A stretch of DNA of 64,000 nt from CAKOTZ01 sp964489885. GTDB taxonomy: Bacteria; Bacillota; Clostridia; TANB77; CAG-508. The stretch lies in contig CAZAZX010000008.1 of assembly GCA_964489885.1 (NCBI GenBank), positions 1 through 64,000 on the forward strand, read 5' to 3'. Both the position numbers and the translations under genes were made by a program. Each line of letters opens with the position of its first letter. The first letter of the stretch is position 1. The notes under the pieces were generated by a model that ran no database searches, was not told the DNA's origin, and saw nothing but the letters and a program-made list of their open reading frames with translations. This document shows, piece after piece, positions 7,757 through 15,610 of this stretch.

Positions 7757-9399
7757 TAGATATTATTTTCTCCTTTCCAAACTATATAATCATTTAATAT
7801 CAAATAATCCATAGGAGTATTACAAAACATAACGAGAGCATCTTTTGGTGTTTCTACTATTGGCTCCCCACCACGATTAAATGAAGTGTTTAACAATACT
7901 GGAACATTTGTAATATTATAAAATTCTACTAATAAATTATAAAATTTATCATTGTCTGATTTATTGACTGTTTGAACTCTACCTGTATTATCGACATGAA
8001 GAGTCGCTGGGATTTTTTTTGCATTTTCTTCTTTTGCTTGTCCTATATTTAACATATAAGGAGAAGGAATATTAAGCTCAAAGTATTCATTTACTTTTTC
8101 TTCTAAAATTGCTGGAGCAAAAGGTCTAAACATCTCTCTATGTTTTATCTTTGAATTTATTTTATCTTTCATTTCATTTGGATATGGAGCACATAAAATA
8201 CTTCTATGTCCCAAGGCTCTTGGACCAATTTCAGAGCCACCTTGAAACCAACCTATAATATTTCCTTCTGATAAGATTTTTGCAGTATCCATTTCTATAT
8301 TTTTACTTTTTCTATAATTAAAGTCAAAACTTTTAACTGAATATGGTAATACATATTTAATTTGCTTTTTTTCTAGCACATCTAGAATTTCCTCCTCTGC
8401 ATATTCTCTACCAAAATATGCATTTTTTAGCTGAAATCTGTTAGAATAATTAAAATGATGATAATATCCATAAAGAGCATTACCTATTGATTGACCTGTA
8501 TCATCACAGAATGGAGGAACGAATATATTTTCTATTTCGGTTTCATTAAGAATTTTATTATTGATTACTCCATTTAGAAATACTCCACCTGCCAAACATA
8601 AATTTTTTATCTTATATTTATCATATAATCTTTTTACTAATTCAATAATTATTTTCTCTGTTCTATCTTGTACAAAATATGCAGCATCTTTATTATCAAA
8701 TCCTAAACCCATTTTACCAAAATCTATATTATTTTTTTTACAGAAATTATAAGAACCATGATAGTATTTTCCTTCACATTTACTACTAATTTCACATTCA
8801 TCATTTATTTCATATAATTCAATATTAGGATATTTCTCTTTACCATATGGAGCTAGTCCCATTGTTTTACCAGCCTCTTGTGCACTCCAGCCACAATAAT
8901 TAGTAAATGTCTCGTAAGTTCTTCCAATTCCTTTATATTTTGAACGCTCTGAATTGTTACCACCAATCTTTGTTATTGTTTTGTTTCTTGCTATATAATA
9001 GCTCTCAGTTGTATTCAAATTTCCCTGACCATCAACAATAATTATCATTGCTTCTTCAAATGGGGACATGAAATATGTACTATATGCGTGAGATAAATGG
9101 TGATCTACTGATATAAATTTTTTACTATCTAGACCTAATATATCAAAATCTCCCATATATTCATTTGGTAAGTATTCTCCATAATTACTCGATACAAATA
9201 AATCAATGTCTTTAGCTTCTATTCCTAATTCTTTTAAGCAATATATAAAAGAATACATATATCCTTCTGAATACTTTTTTCTGTTTAATCTTTCTTCAGG
9301 AATTGATATGATATCATTTTCCTTTATAATCGTACAACTTCCATTATGTCCAACATTAAACCCCACAATAGTTTTCTTTGAATCTAAATTTGTTTTCAT
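7756..9399 (-). CDS. carbamoyltransferase, NodU/TobZ family
   Basis: Transfers a carbamoyl group from carbamoyl phosphate, through a carbamoyl-adenylate, to a hydroxyl of an acceptor such as a sugar, nodulation factor or antibiotic. The 547 residues fit the family. N-terminal Kae1-like half: FNVGHNGSC near 14, EERLNRKKYS near 33, metal-binding HHLSHAYS near 100, LAGGVFLNG near 270. C-terminal YrdC-like half: QGGSEIGPRALGHRSIL near 385, FRPFAPAIL near 420, TSFNRGGEPIV near 515. It lies 10 bases after the kinase-like gene and is coupled to the fusion gene by TAATG. The acceptor is unknown; no glycosyltransferase is nearby. Confidence 0.93.
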   Translation of the reverse strand: MKTNLDSKKTIVGFNVGHNGSCTIIKENDIISIPEERLNRKKYSEGYMYSFIYCLKELGIEAKDIDLFVSSNYGEYLPNEYMGDFDILGLDSKKFISVDHHLSHAYSTYFMSPFEEAMIIIVDGQGNLNTTESYYIARNKTITKIGGNNSERSKYKGIGRTYETFTNYCGWSAQEAGKTMGLAPYGKEKYPNIELYEINDECEISSKCEGKYYHGSYNFCKKNNIDFGKMGLGFDNKDAAYFVQDRTEKIIIELVKRLYDKYKIKNLCLAGGVFLNGVINNKILNETEIENIFVPPFCDDTGQSIGNALYGYYHHFNYSNRFQLKNAYFGREYAEEEILDVLEKKQIKYVLPYSVKSFDFNYRKSKNIEMDTAKILSEGNIIGWFQGGSEIGPRALGHRSILCAPYPNEMKDKINSKIKHREMFRPFAPAILEEKVNEYFELNIPSPYMLNIGQAKEENAKKIPATLHVDNTGRVQTVNKSDNDKFYNLLVEFYNITNVPVLLNTSFNRGGEPIVETPKDALVMFCNTPMDYLILNDYIVWKGENNI

Positions 9400-9409
9400 T
9401 ACTTCTCCT

Positions 9410-10459
9410 TTAATAAATACTATTTAAAAATTTTTTTAAATCATCTGTATTCTTTATATTATCTTTTTCATAAAATAGAATTAAATAGACAAGAGATAAT
9501 ATTTTATCTTTCTGTTCCATATTATTTAGATTAAATACTGCTAAAATTTTCATGGATAAATAATTTTTAAATTCTTCATACCAATTTTCAAAGTTTGTTT
9601 TTTTTATAATAGGTTCTATTATTAAATCTATATACATATTTATGGCATCTTTTCTAATTGGTCTTATATTAAACCTCAAACAATTATCAGATAAAGATAC
9701 ATCATTCTTTATTTTGTAAATTTCATCATGACTATTGAATGCTTTTTTATTGTATTTTATTGATAAATATTCACCTTGTGCGATATAATACCAAATAAAA
9801 GTAGCAAATTCAGCCATTAATGGCGTATCTCCACCACATAAATAATCAAGTATCATTCCGTCTTCACAAATATTCAAATCATTTGGATCACATTGACTAA
9901 TAACTGTATATGTCTGCCTTCGTAAACTATAAAATTTTTTTACATCTTCAATTATATTTTGTACCTTTTGTAAGTTAATTGTTTTATTCTTAAACTTGAT
10001 AGGTTTTAATGAGTCTAAAGAATTACAGAAATCTTCATTGTAATATTTTTCCAATCTACTATTAACTCTATCTTTAAAGAAAATGTCTACGTTCTTTGTA
10101 TATTTAAATTTCAATGTTTTTTCAAATACATTCTTATATTGATTAAGTATTATAATAAAATCATTTGTTATTGTATTATTTTTAGCAAAATAATCTACCA
10201 ATAGTCCATGATTGTCGTAAATGCTTTTATTGTATTCATATATAAGTATTCCATTATTATCATTAGCTTTTTTATATATAAGTCTTGGAACATTATAATA
10301 TTTTTTTATTTTTCTATATCCATTTAATTCTTTTTTGTAATCATAATATGAATTAATTTTATAGAAAAATGGATAATCTCCTATATAAAATGAGCCATTA
10401 ATATTATTCTTATTAATGTTTTGATTATATATATTAATAATATTGTTATTATTTATCAT
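9410..10459 (-). CDS. phosphotransferase-like protein (APH/choline kinase fold), divergent
   Basis: 349 residues with no strong overall match that I recognise. Around residues 188-200 the segment QCDPNDLNI followed by LDY looks like the catalytic loop HxDxxxxN and the metal-binding Asp of aminoglycoside phosphotransferase and choline kinase folds, with Gln-Cys where His-Gly is usual. An N-terminal lobe-like stretch (residues 25-70) precedes it. The start codon overlaps the stop of the SDR gene by 4 bases (ATGA), so the two are translated together. A role in phosphorylating the cluster's small-molecule substrate is inferred only. Confidence 0.6.
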   Translation of the reverse strand: MINNNNIINIYNQNINKNNINGSFYIGDYPFFYKINSYYDYKKELNGYRKIKKYYNVPRLIYKKANDNNGILIYEYNKSIYDNHGLLVDYFAKNNTITNDFIIILNQYKNVFEKTLKFKYTKNVDIFFKDRVNSRLEKYYNEDFCNSLDSLKPIKFKNKTINLQKVQNIIEDVKKFYSLRRQTYTVISQCDPNDLNICEDGMILDYLCGGDTPLMAEFATFIWYYIAQGEYLSIKYNKKAFNSHDEIYKIKNDVSLSDNCLRFNIRPIRKDAINMYIDLIIEPIIKKTNFENWYEEFKNYLSMKILAVFNLNNMEQKDKILSLVYLILFYEKDNIKNTDDLKKFLNSIY

Positions 10460-11187
10460 CTCAATAAACTTCTTCCTCCATCTATAGTAAATATATTTCC
10501 AGTGGTATAATCACTAAAATTCTCCAAAATACTAATCACGAAACTTGAAATTTCTTTTGGCTCTGCAATCCATTTCATTGGTATTTTTTCTAGTGTTTCA
10601 TTTCTTTTTTCTTTTATATTTATCCATTCTTTGTTCATATCCGTATTGCATGCTCCATAGGAAATACCTAATACAGTAATACCTGAGTCAACAAGCTCTA
10701 ATGCCATTTCTTTCGTTAACATTTCAATACCAGCTTTTGAAGCGTCATAAGCATACTTATTTTTTCTAATAATTTCACTATGCACAGACAGCATATTGAT
10801 AATCTTACCATTCTTACCAATTAGTTCTCCAATTATCTTTGAGCATATAAAAGTTCCTATTAAATTTGTATTTATAACATCTTTAAAGTCGTCTATACTT
10901 GTTTCAAAAAATGGTGATGAGGTCTGTTTAGCTGCATTATTTATTAAAATATCAACTTTTCCTTCTTTATCTAAAATAATTTTTTTGGCTCTAGATATAT
11001 CAGCAATATTTGATATGTCGCCTTGTATATAAGTAAAATTTTTAAATTCTTCTAGTTTTTTTCCATTACCTTCATCAATATCAATACCATACACTTTGGC
11101 ATTTTTTGTTAAAAAACCTTCAACACATGCCCTTCCAATTCCATTGCTTGCACCTGTAACTACTATAATTTTATTTTTTAAATTCAT
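10456..11187 (-). CDS. short-chain dehydrogenase/reductase in the cargo cluster
   Basis: 243 residues, classical SDR of the FabG-like size. TGASNGIG at residues 12-19 binds NAD(P), NNAA near 87 is the structural motif, Ser of NMLSVHS near 134 and YDASK near 148-152 supply the catalytic Ser, Tyr and Lys. The C-terminus FTIDGGRSLL is typical of the family. It is coupled by a 4-base overlap to the downstream phosphotransferase-like gene and lies 10 bases after the HD-domain gene. The substrate is probably the same molecule that is carbamoylated and phosphorylated, which is inference from operon structure. Confidence 0.88.
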   Translation of the reverse strand: MNLKNKIIVVTGASNGIGRACVEGFLTKNAKVYGIDIDEGNGKKLEEFKNFTYIQGDISNIADISRAKKIILDKEGKVDILINNAAKQTSSPFFETSIDDFKDVINTNLIGTFICSKIIGELIGKNGKIINMLSVHSEIIRKNKYAYDASKAGIEMLTKEMALELVDSGITVLGISYGACNTDMNKEWINIKEKRNETLEKIPMKWIAEPKEISSFVISILENFSDYTTGNIFTIDGGRSLLR

Positions 11188-11197
11188 AATATACCCC

Positions 11198-11740
11198 TTA
11201 TATTAAACCATTAGATTTCCATGTTTTTTTACATTCTTCATATTCATTTCGCATTTTTTTCCATATTTTATAATTGGAAATCCTATCCTTTGAAATATCT
11301 AAAAATAATTTATATTTAAAATTATGTATATGAACAACTTTTTTGTCAATTGAACATTTATAATATTGCATTTTATCTTCAATATCATAACATTTTAGTA
11401 ATAAAGCATTATTACCATAATTTAAGCATCTAGCATACATATCAACTAATACTTCTTCTTCATTTCCAACTGAATAATCAGCAGTAGTATTTAATATTAG
11501 CCCTACAATTTTATTATTGTATTTGTTTTTTAATTCAGTTTCTAGTACATTCGTATCCTCAAAGATATCATGCAAAAATCCTGCTTTTACCATATTAGTA
11601 TCAAATCCATCTTTTTGAATATTTAGTCCTACTCTAATGCTATGAATTAAAGTATTTGTAGCGTTTTTACTTTCATGTAGTTTTTCAGCTAAAAAATAAA
11701 TACATTCTTCATATTCTTTATCAATTTCTTTTATATTCAT
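11198..11740 (-). CDS. HD-domain phosphohydrolase resembling small (p)ppGpp hydrolases
   Basis: 180 residues. HSIRVGLNI near 32 and LHDIFEDTN near 58-66 match the H...HDxxED metal and substrate motifs of the RelA/SpoT hydrolase domain, and the length is that of stand-alone MESH-type hydrolases. The ligand could be (p)ppGpp, another nucleotide, or a pathway intermediate. The start overlaps the histidine phosphatase stop by 4 bases. Its place in a cargo operon rather than near a synthetase argues against a housekeeping stringent-response role. Confidence 0.75.
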   Translation of the reverse strand: MNIKEIDKEYEECIYFLAEKLHESKNATNTLIHSIRVGLNIQKDGFDTNMVKAGFLHDIFEDTNVLETELKNKYNNKIVGLILNTTADYSVGNEEEVLVDMYARCLNYGNNALLLKCYDIEDKMQYYKCSIDKKVVHIHNFKYKLFLDISKDRISNYKIWKKMRNEYEECKKTWKSNGLI

Positions 11741-12366
11741 AAAATCATTCCTTTAAGATGTTCTGATTTAGCTTCCTCTATTAAGCTAAATTTTCCATCT
11801 TTATATTCCAAAATACTATATGCTGTATTTTCTTGCTGTTTTAATTTATTACACTCTTCAATATTTAATTTTTTAGCAAAACATAAAAAACTACTAATAG
11901 CAATTCCGTGGGATATAATAGCAATTTTTTTCCCTAAATTGTCATTAGTAATTTTTAAAATAGAATCTATTATTCTTTTTTGTAATTCAATAAAATTCTC
12001 TTGATTTGGCATTCCAATTGGATAATGATGAATTTCTTTCCATTCTTTTTTTATATTTGGATATCTTTGATCAATATCTATCCAACACATACCATCACAT
12101 ATTCCATAATCAATTTCATGTAAATTATTTACGATATTTAATGAATTAATATGACACTCTCTCATAATAGGTTTAGCAGTATCTACAGCTCTTGAAAGAG
12201 GACTAGAATATATCTCTGTTATTTTAGAATCTTTCAACTTATTTGCTAATAACCTTGCCTGTTCTCGACCTTTTTGAGTTATTTTGAAATCTGTTATACC
12301 TGAAAGTTTATTCTCTATATTACCTTGACATTCTGCATGTCTTATTAAATAAATTGTTGTTATCAT
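11737..12366 (-). CDS. histidine phosphatase family protein (phosphoglycerate-mutase-like)
   Basis: 209 residues of the branch-1 histidine phosphatase superfamily. IRHAECQGN at residues 8-16 holds the phospho-accepting His (family RHGE, here RHAE), followed by YSSPLSRAVDTA near 54 and HEIDYG near 85; the second catalytic His is in ISHGIA near 150. Such enzymes remove phosphates from sugars, nucleotides or cofactors. It is the first gene after the strong promoter at 12394-12422 and starts a six-gene coupled operon ending at 5324. Confidence 0.85.
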   Translation of the reverse strand: MITTIYLIRHAECQGNIENKLSGITDFKITQKGREQARLLANKLKDSKITEIYSSPLSRAVDTAKPIMRECHINSLNIVNNLHEIDYGICDGMCWIDIDQRYPNIKKEWKEIHHYPIGMPNQENFIELQKRIIDSILKITNDNLGKKIAIISHGIAISSFLCFAKKLNIEECNKLKQQENTAYSILEYKDGKFSLIEEAKSEHLKGMIL

Positions 12367-12393
12367 AAATACTCCTATTTCAAGTTCGTTTAC

Positions 12394-12422
12394 ATAATAT
12401 CACATTTTGCATATTTTGTCAA
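12394..12422 (-). promoter_or_regulatory. consensus sigma-A promoter of the six-gene cargo operon
   Basis: Minus strand TTGACA (12422-12417) and TATTAT (12399-12394) are 17 bases apart, about 28 bases before the histidine phosphatase ATG. It is among the best promoters in the window, so the cargo is probably expressed. Confidence 0.8.
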
Positions 12423-12454
12423 TTCAAATTGCGTTATTTATGAGTATTATAGAA

Positions 12455-12877
12455 TTATATATATTTATAAATTTGTTCTGGATATATAATTTTTTTATTA
12501 TGTTTAAATTCATTAACATCAACCCAGTAAGCATCTATTTCACAATTATCATCTATTATATGATATTTTTCCTTTATATCTTTTTCTTGTATTTTTATAT
12601 TATAAAACAAAATTAACTCATGAGCTTTTTTTCCTTGATATGTAAATATGTTTTCTGAAATACCACGAAAATCTTCAACAATAATATCAATATCTAGTTC
12701 TTCTTTATATTCTCTTTTTAACGCTTCTTGACTTGTTTCTAGGAACTCTATACCTCCTCCCAAGCATCTATAGAATGTCTGCTTTTTTATTTTATCGTAT
12801 CCTTCACTAACTAATATCTTATTTTTATCCATTGCAATTCCTAATACAACTGGTCTAATTTCTTTAAATTTATCCAC
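12455..12877 (-). CDS. Nudix hydrolase (MutT-like)
   Basis: 140 residues with a Nudix box near 41-63: GGGIEFLETS, then REYKEELDID, matching GX5EX7REUXEEXGU. It would hydrolyse a nucleoside diphosphate linked to another group. It lies upstream of the cargo operon with an 88-base gap holding that operon's own promoter, and has a separate promoter. A second Nudix domain is fused in the last gene of the cluster, so the cluster encodes two. Confidence 0.88.
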   Translation of the reverse strand: MDKFKEIRPVVLGIAMDKNKILVSEGYDKIKKQTFYRCLGGGIEFLETSQEALKREYKEELDIDIIVEDFRGISENIFTYQGKKAHELILFYNIKIQEKDIKEKYHIIDDNCEIDAYWVDVNEFKHNKKIIYPEQIYKYI

Positions 12878-12909
12878 TCAATACCTCCATCTTTTTTACT
12901 ATTGATACT

Positions 12910-12938
12910 ATTTTATCATAAAATATAAAATTTTACAA
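12910..12938 (-). promoter_or_regulatory. promoter of the stand-alone Nudix gene
   Basis: Minus strand TTGTAA (12938-12933) and TAAAAT (12915-12910), 17-base spacer, about 33 bases before the start codon, with GGAGG in between. Confidence 0.55.
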
Positions 12939-13821
12939 TTTAATTTCATATATTTTCTTGATTTTCAGGACAATTCGTGATATAGTATAGATGTCATTAG
13001 ATATGACACTGAAAAATTGAATATTGATATTCCTCTTTACTCATTTAGAGGAGCCATTAGAATTAAAAGTGCCCGTTTTGTATGTATGTTGTAAGGGCGA
13101 TGAATTTAATGAATAATAAGTGCTACAAAATATCATGTTTGATTTACAGTAAAACACATTTAAAAGTGAATAACCTTAAAATGAACTCTGATAAGTTTTA
13201 AGGTATATTAAAATTGCCAAAAGCTATATGCTTTAGGTTTATTAAAAGATGTTAAAAATAACCCTTTTGATATTAAAAATTCACTTAATACTTGTGTTTA
13301 TAGGTAAATCAAGCACCTTTAATCAATTATTGATTAAAGTGATAACGAAAAATTATTATGCAGGTATGCTTATATAATTTTTCAGTTTGTAGAAAACGAA
13401 ACTTATTAGTTATTAAATTTCTTATGGTAATAAATATATAAGGTTTCGTTTTGATACAAAAAAGCGAAGCCTTTTTTGTATGTAGTAAAAATATTTAGGC
13501 ACAAATATTTTTACTGCACAAGAGATATAAACAATTTATTGGTTATATCTCTCAAGAATAATAAACAAAAATTTATTATTCTTGCAAACAAATATCAAAT
13601 GCAAATTTGATATTTGATATGCCCTCCGCTAAGGAGCCCACTGACATCTTTGCAAACGAAGTTTGAAAGTGTCATAGTGGGTTACACACTTTGAAAAAGT
13701 TGTGTAACTGCTTCGCAGATTTGCCATAGCAGATATATAGCAAGGCAGAAATTAGTTCTTTGAAAAGGAAAGGCTTTGAAAATATCCCTCTCTTGCATAC
13801 CTGCAGGAAAGGAATGCACTT
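12939..13821. other. structured noncoding region of the element, chain of inverted repeats
   Basis: Almost 0.9 kb without a convincing gene. From 13173 to 13708 there is a chain of perfect or near-perfect inverted repeats, each different in sequence: 13173/13204, 13317/13339, 13347/13383, 13393/13452, 13455/13480, 13484/13515, 13521/13552, 13553/13584, 13590/13615, 13641/13680 and 13681/13708 (outer ends). Several abut within a few bases, with arms of 9-13 bp. A weak plus-strand promoter-like pair (TTGATT, TATAGT, 17 apart) lies near 12957-12985. This may be a structured RNA, a single-strand initiation site, or an oriT with flanking hairpins. Confidence 0.7.
13641..13708 (+). other. candidate oriT with MobV-like nick site
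   Basis: TAGTGGGTTA at 13675-13684 differs at one base from the pMV158-type MobV nick consensus TAGTGTG/TTA. It sits between two hairpins: CCCACT...AGTGGG (13637-13680 region) and GTTACACA...TGTGTAAC (13681-13708). It is about 110 bases upstream of the relaxase gene, the usual place. The nick is predicted between 13681 and 13682. Confidence 0.5.
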
Positions 13822-15264
13822 ATGGAAAAAACAAATTATTCAGTAGCTAGAGTACAAACTTATACTAGAGCAAGTATTCTAAAGGCAGAAAGACATAATG
13901 AAAGGAAAAATACAACTTACTCTAATATGAATGTTGATTTAGCTCAAACACAAAATAATGTGCATTACAAGAAATGTGATGGCACATACAACGAAAGATT
14001 AAAAGAAATGATTGATACTGGAGATGTATCGCTTCGTGGATTAAAAGATAATGCAAAAATATTTGATGAGATTATATTTGATATTAACTCTGATTATTTT
14101 GAACAAAATGGTGGTTATAAATTTGCAAAAGAATTTTATGAAAAAGCATTTCACTTTGCTGAACAAGAAATGGGTGCTGAAAATATAATATCTGCTGTTA
14201 TGCATGCAGATGAATTAAATACTGCTCTAACAGAAGAATATAAAAAAGCAATATATCATTATCATTTGCATGTTATAGCGATACCAGTTGTTAAGAAAGA
14301 GATTAAATGGTCTAAAAGATGTAAAGATAAAAGTTTAATTGGTACTACAAAAGAAATAATAAATCAAGTAAGTCATAGTAAAAAATGGAAATCACAACAA
14401 GCAACTGACTTACAAGGAAATCCATTATATGATGAAAAAGGAAAAGCAATATTAATTAAATCATATAGTTTACTACAAGATAGATTCTTTCAATATATGT
14501 CTGATAGTGGTTATAGAGGTTTTATAAGAGGTGAAAAAGGCTCAACTGCTGAACATTTATCCGATATAGAATTTAAAGCTAAAAAAGAACGAGAAAAATT
14601 AGAAGCAATTACTGATAAGGTAAGACAGCAACAAACAAAATTTGCTGAAACCATTTCTGCTACCCAAGATTCTGAAAAACAAAAAAGCCAAGCACAGAAA
14701 GAATTAAACGAAATAAAGAAAGATATTGATAATTACAAAGGCTATAAAGGCGATATTGATAATATTGATGTAGGTAAATCTAAATTATTTGGTAAAAAGG
14801 TTGAACTAGATACAGATGATTATCAAAATCTTGTTAAATATGCTAAAAAAGGTATTGCCTCAGATGTTGAGATTACAAAACTAAAAGAAGAAAATAAGAA
14901 ATTAAAGCACGATTTTAACGAGCTAAAAGAAAAAACTAGAGATTTTATTCGTGCAATTGCATATGCTCCAACTAAAGTTGCTGATTTCTTTAAATCTCTA
15001 TTTAAGGAAGAAGAACAAGAAAAGCAAAAACAAATAGAATTTGCTGAAAGACAAAGGCTTGAAAAATTATATACTCCAGCTGAAATAAAAATTTTAGAAA
15101 ATCTTACTGACTACGATAAAAAGTACCTTAATCGTTTTACAGGCGAAACTCGTGAAAGAGTTGAAAAAGGTCTAATTAGAGAATATCAGAAAGAACAAAA
15201 ATATAGAGAAAAATTGAACTCTCCTGAATACAATAAAAGGAGGGCTGATAGAAATGCAAGATAA
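13822..15264 (+). CDS. MobV/Pre-like relaxase (TnpZ-like plasmid recombination protein)
   Basis: 480 residues. Nicks oriT and pilots the element in conjugal mobilization. Near the N-terminus, YTRASILKAERHNERKN has the H-x-x-R motif of Mob/Pre proteins. The metal-binding motif is HADE near residue 135 and HYHLH near 153; in MobV proteins these form one HxDExxPHxH block, but here about 13 residues separate them. The C-terminal third is a long Lys/Glu-rich coiled coil. The gene overlaps the TnpW-like gene by 11 bases. In Tn4451 the counterpart TnpZ mobilizes the circular form. Confidence 0.82.
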   Translation: MEKTNYSVARVQTYTRASILKAERHNERKNTTYSNMNVDLAQTQNNVHYKKCDGTYNERLKEMIDTGDVSLRGLKDNAKIFDEIIFDINSDYFEQNGGYKFAKEFYEKAFHFAEQEMGAENIISAVMHADELNTALTEEYKKAIYHYHLHVIAIPVVKKEIKWSKRCKDKSLIGTTKEIINQVSHSKKWKSQQATDLQGNPLYDEKGKAILIKSYSLLQDRFFQYMSDSGYRGFIRGEKGSTAEHLSDIEFKAKKEREKLEAITDKVRQQQTKFAETISATQDSEKQKSQAQKELNEIKKDIDNYKGYKGDIDNIDVGKSKLFGKKVELDTDDYQNLVKYAKKGIASDVEITKLKEENKKLKHDFNELKEKTRDFIRAIAYAPTKVADFFKSLFKEEEQEKQKQIEFAERQRLEKLYTPAEIKILENLTDYDKKYLNRFTGETRERVEKGLIREYQKEQKYREKLNSPEYNKRRADRNAR

Positions 15265-15523
15265 AATAAGAATTGAACTTACTGAAAAAGAAATTAGTTT
15301 AATAAATAATTCAGTAGATGAATTTATGCTAAAACTAGATACTATGACAAAAGATGAAAGATTGGCATATTTCAAAGAAATGTGTCCTGAAAATAATTTG
15401 AACTTTGAAAAAGAGATAAACGGAAAGGTATATAAAGTTAATACCTATTGGAGCAACGAATCGAATGTATCAATTCTAAATCAAATATATTCAATTATGG
15501 AAAATCAAAATAATTTAGATTAA
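15254..15523 (+). CDS. TnpW-like small transposon protein
   Basis: 89 residues. The C-terminal half (INGKVYKVNTYWSNES, then LNQIYSIM) resembles the TnpW family, short proteins encoded beside tnpZ in Tn4451-type elements with no known function. The start lies inside the relaxase stop region after AGGAGGG, so it is coupled to the relaxase. Recognition rests on this short motif and on position. Confidence 0.6.
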   Translation: MQDKIRIELTEKEISLINNSVDEFMLKLDTMTKDERLAYFKEMCPENNLNFEKEINGKVYKVNTYWSNESNVSILNQIYSIMENQNNLD

Positions 15524-15610
15524 TCCATTGTTAAAAAAGTCTAAATATGGTATATTAAATGTACTACAATTATATCGTATTTAGGCTGTCTATCAGAAAG
15601 GAGATAATTT

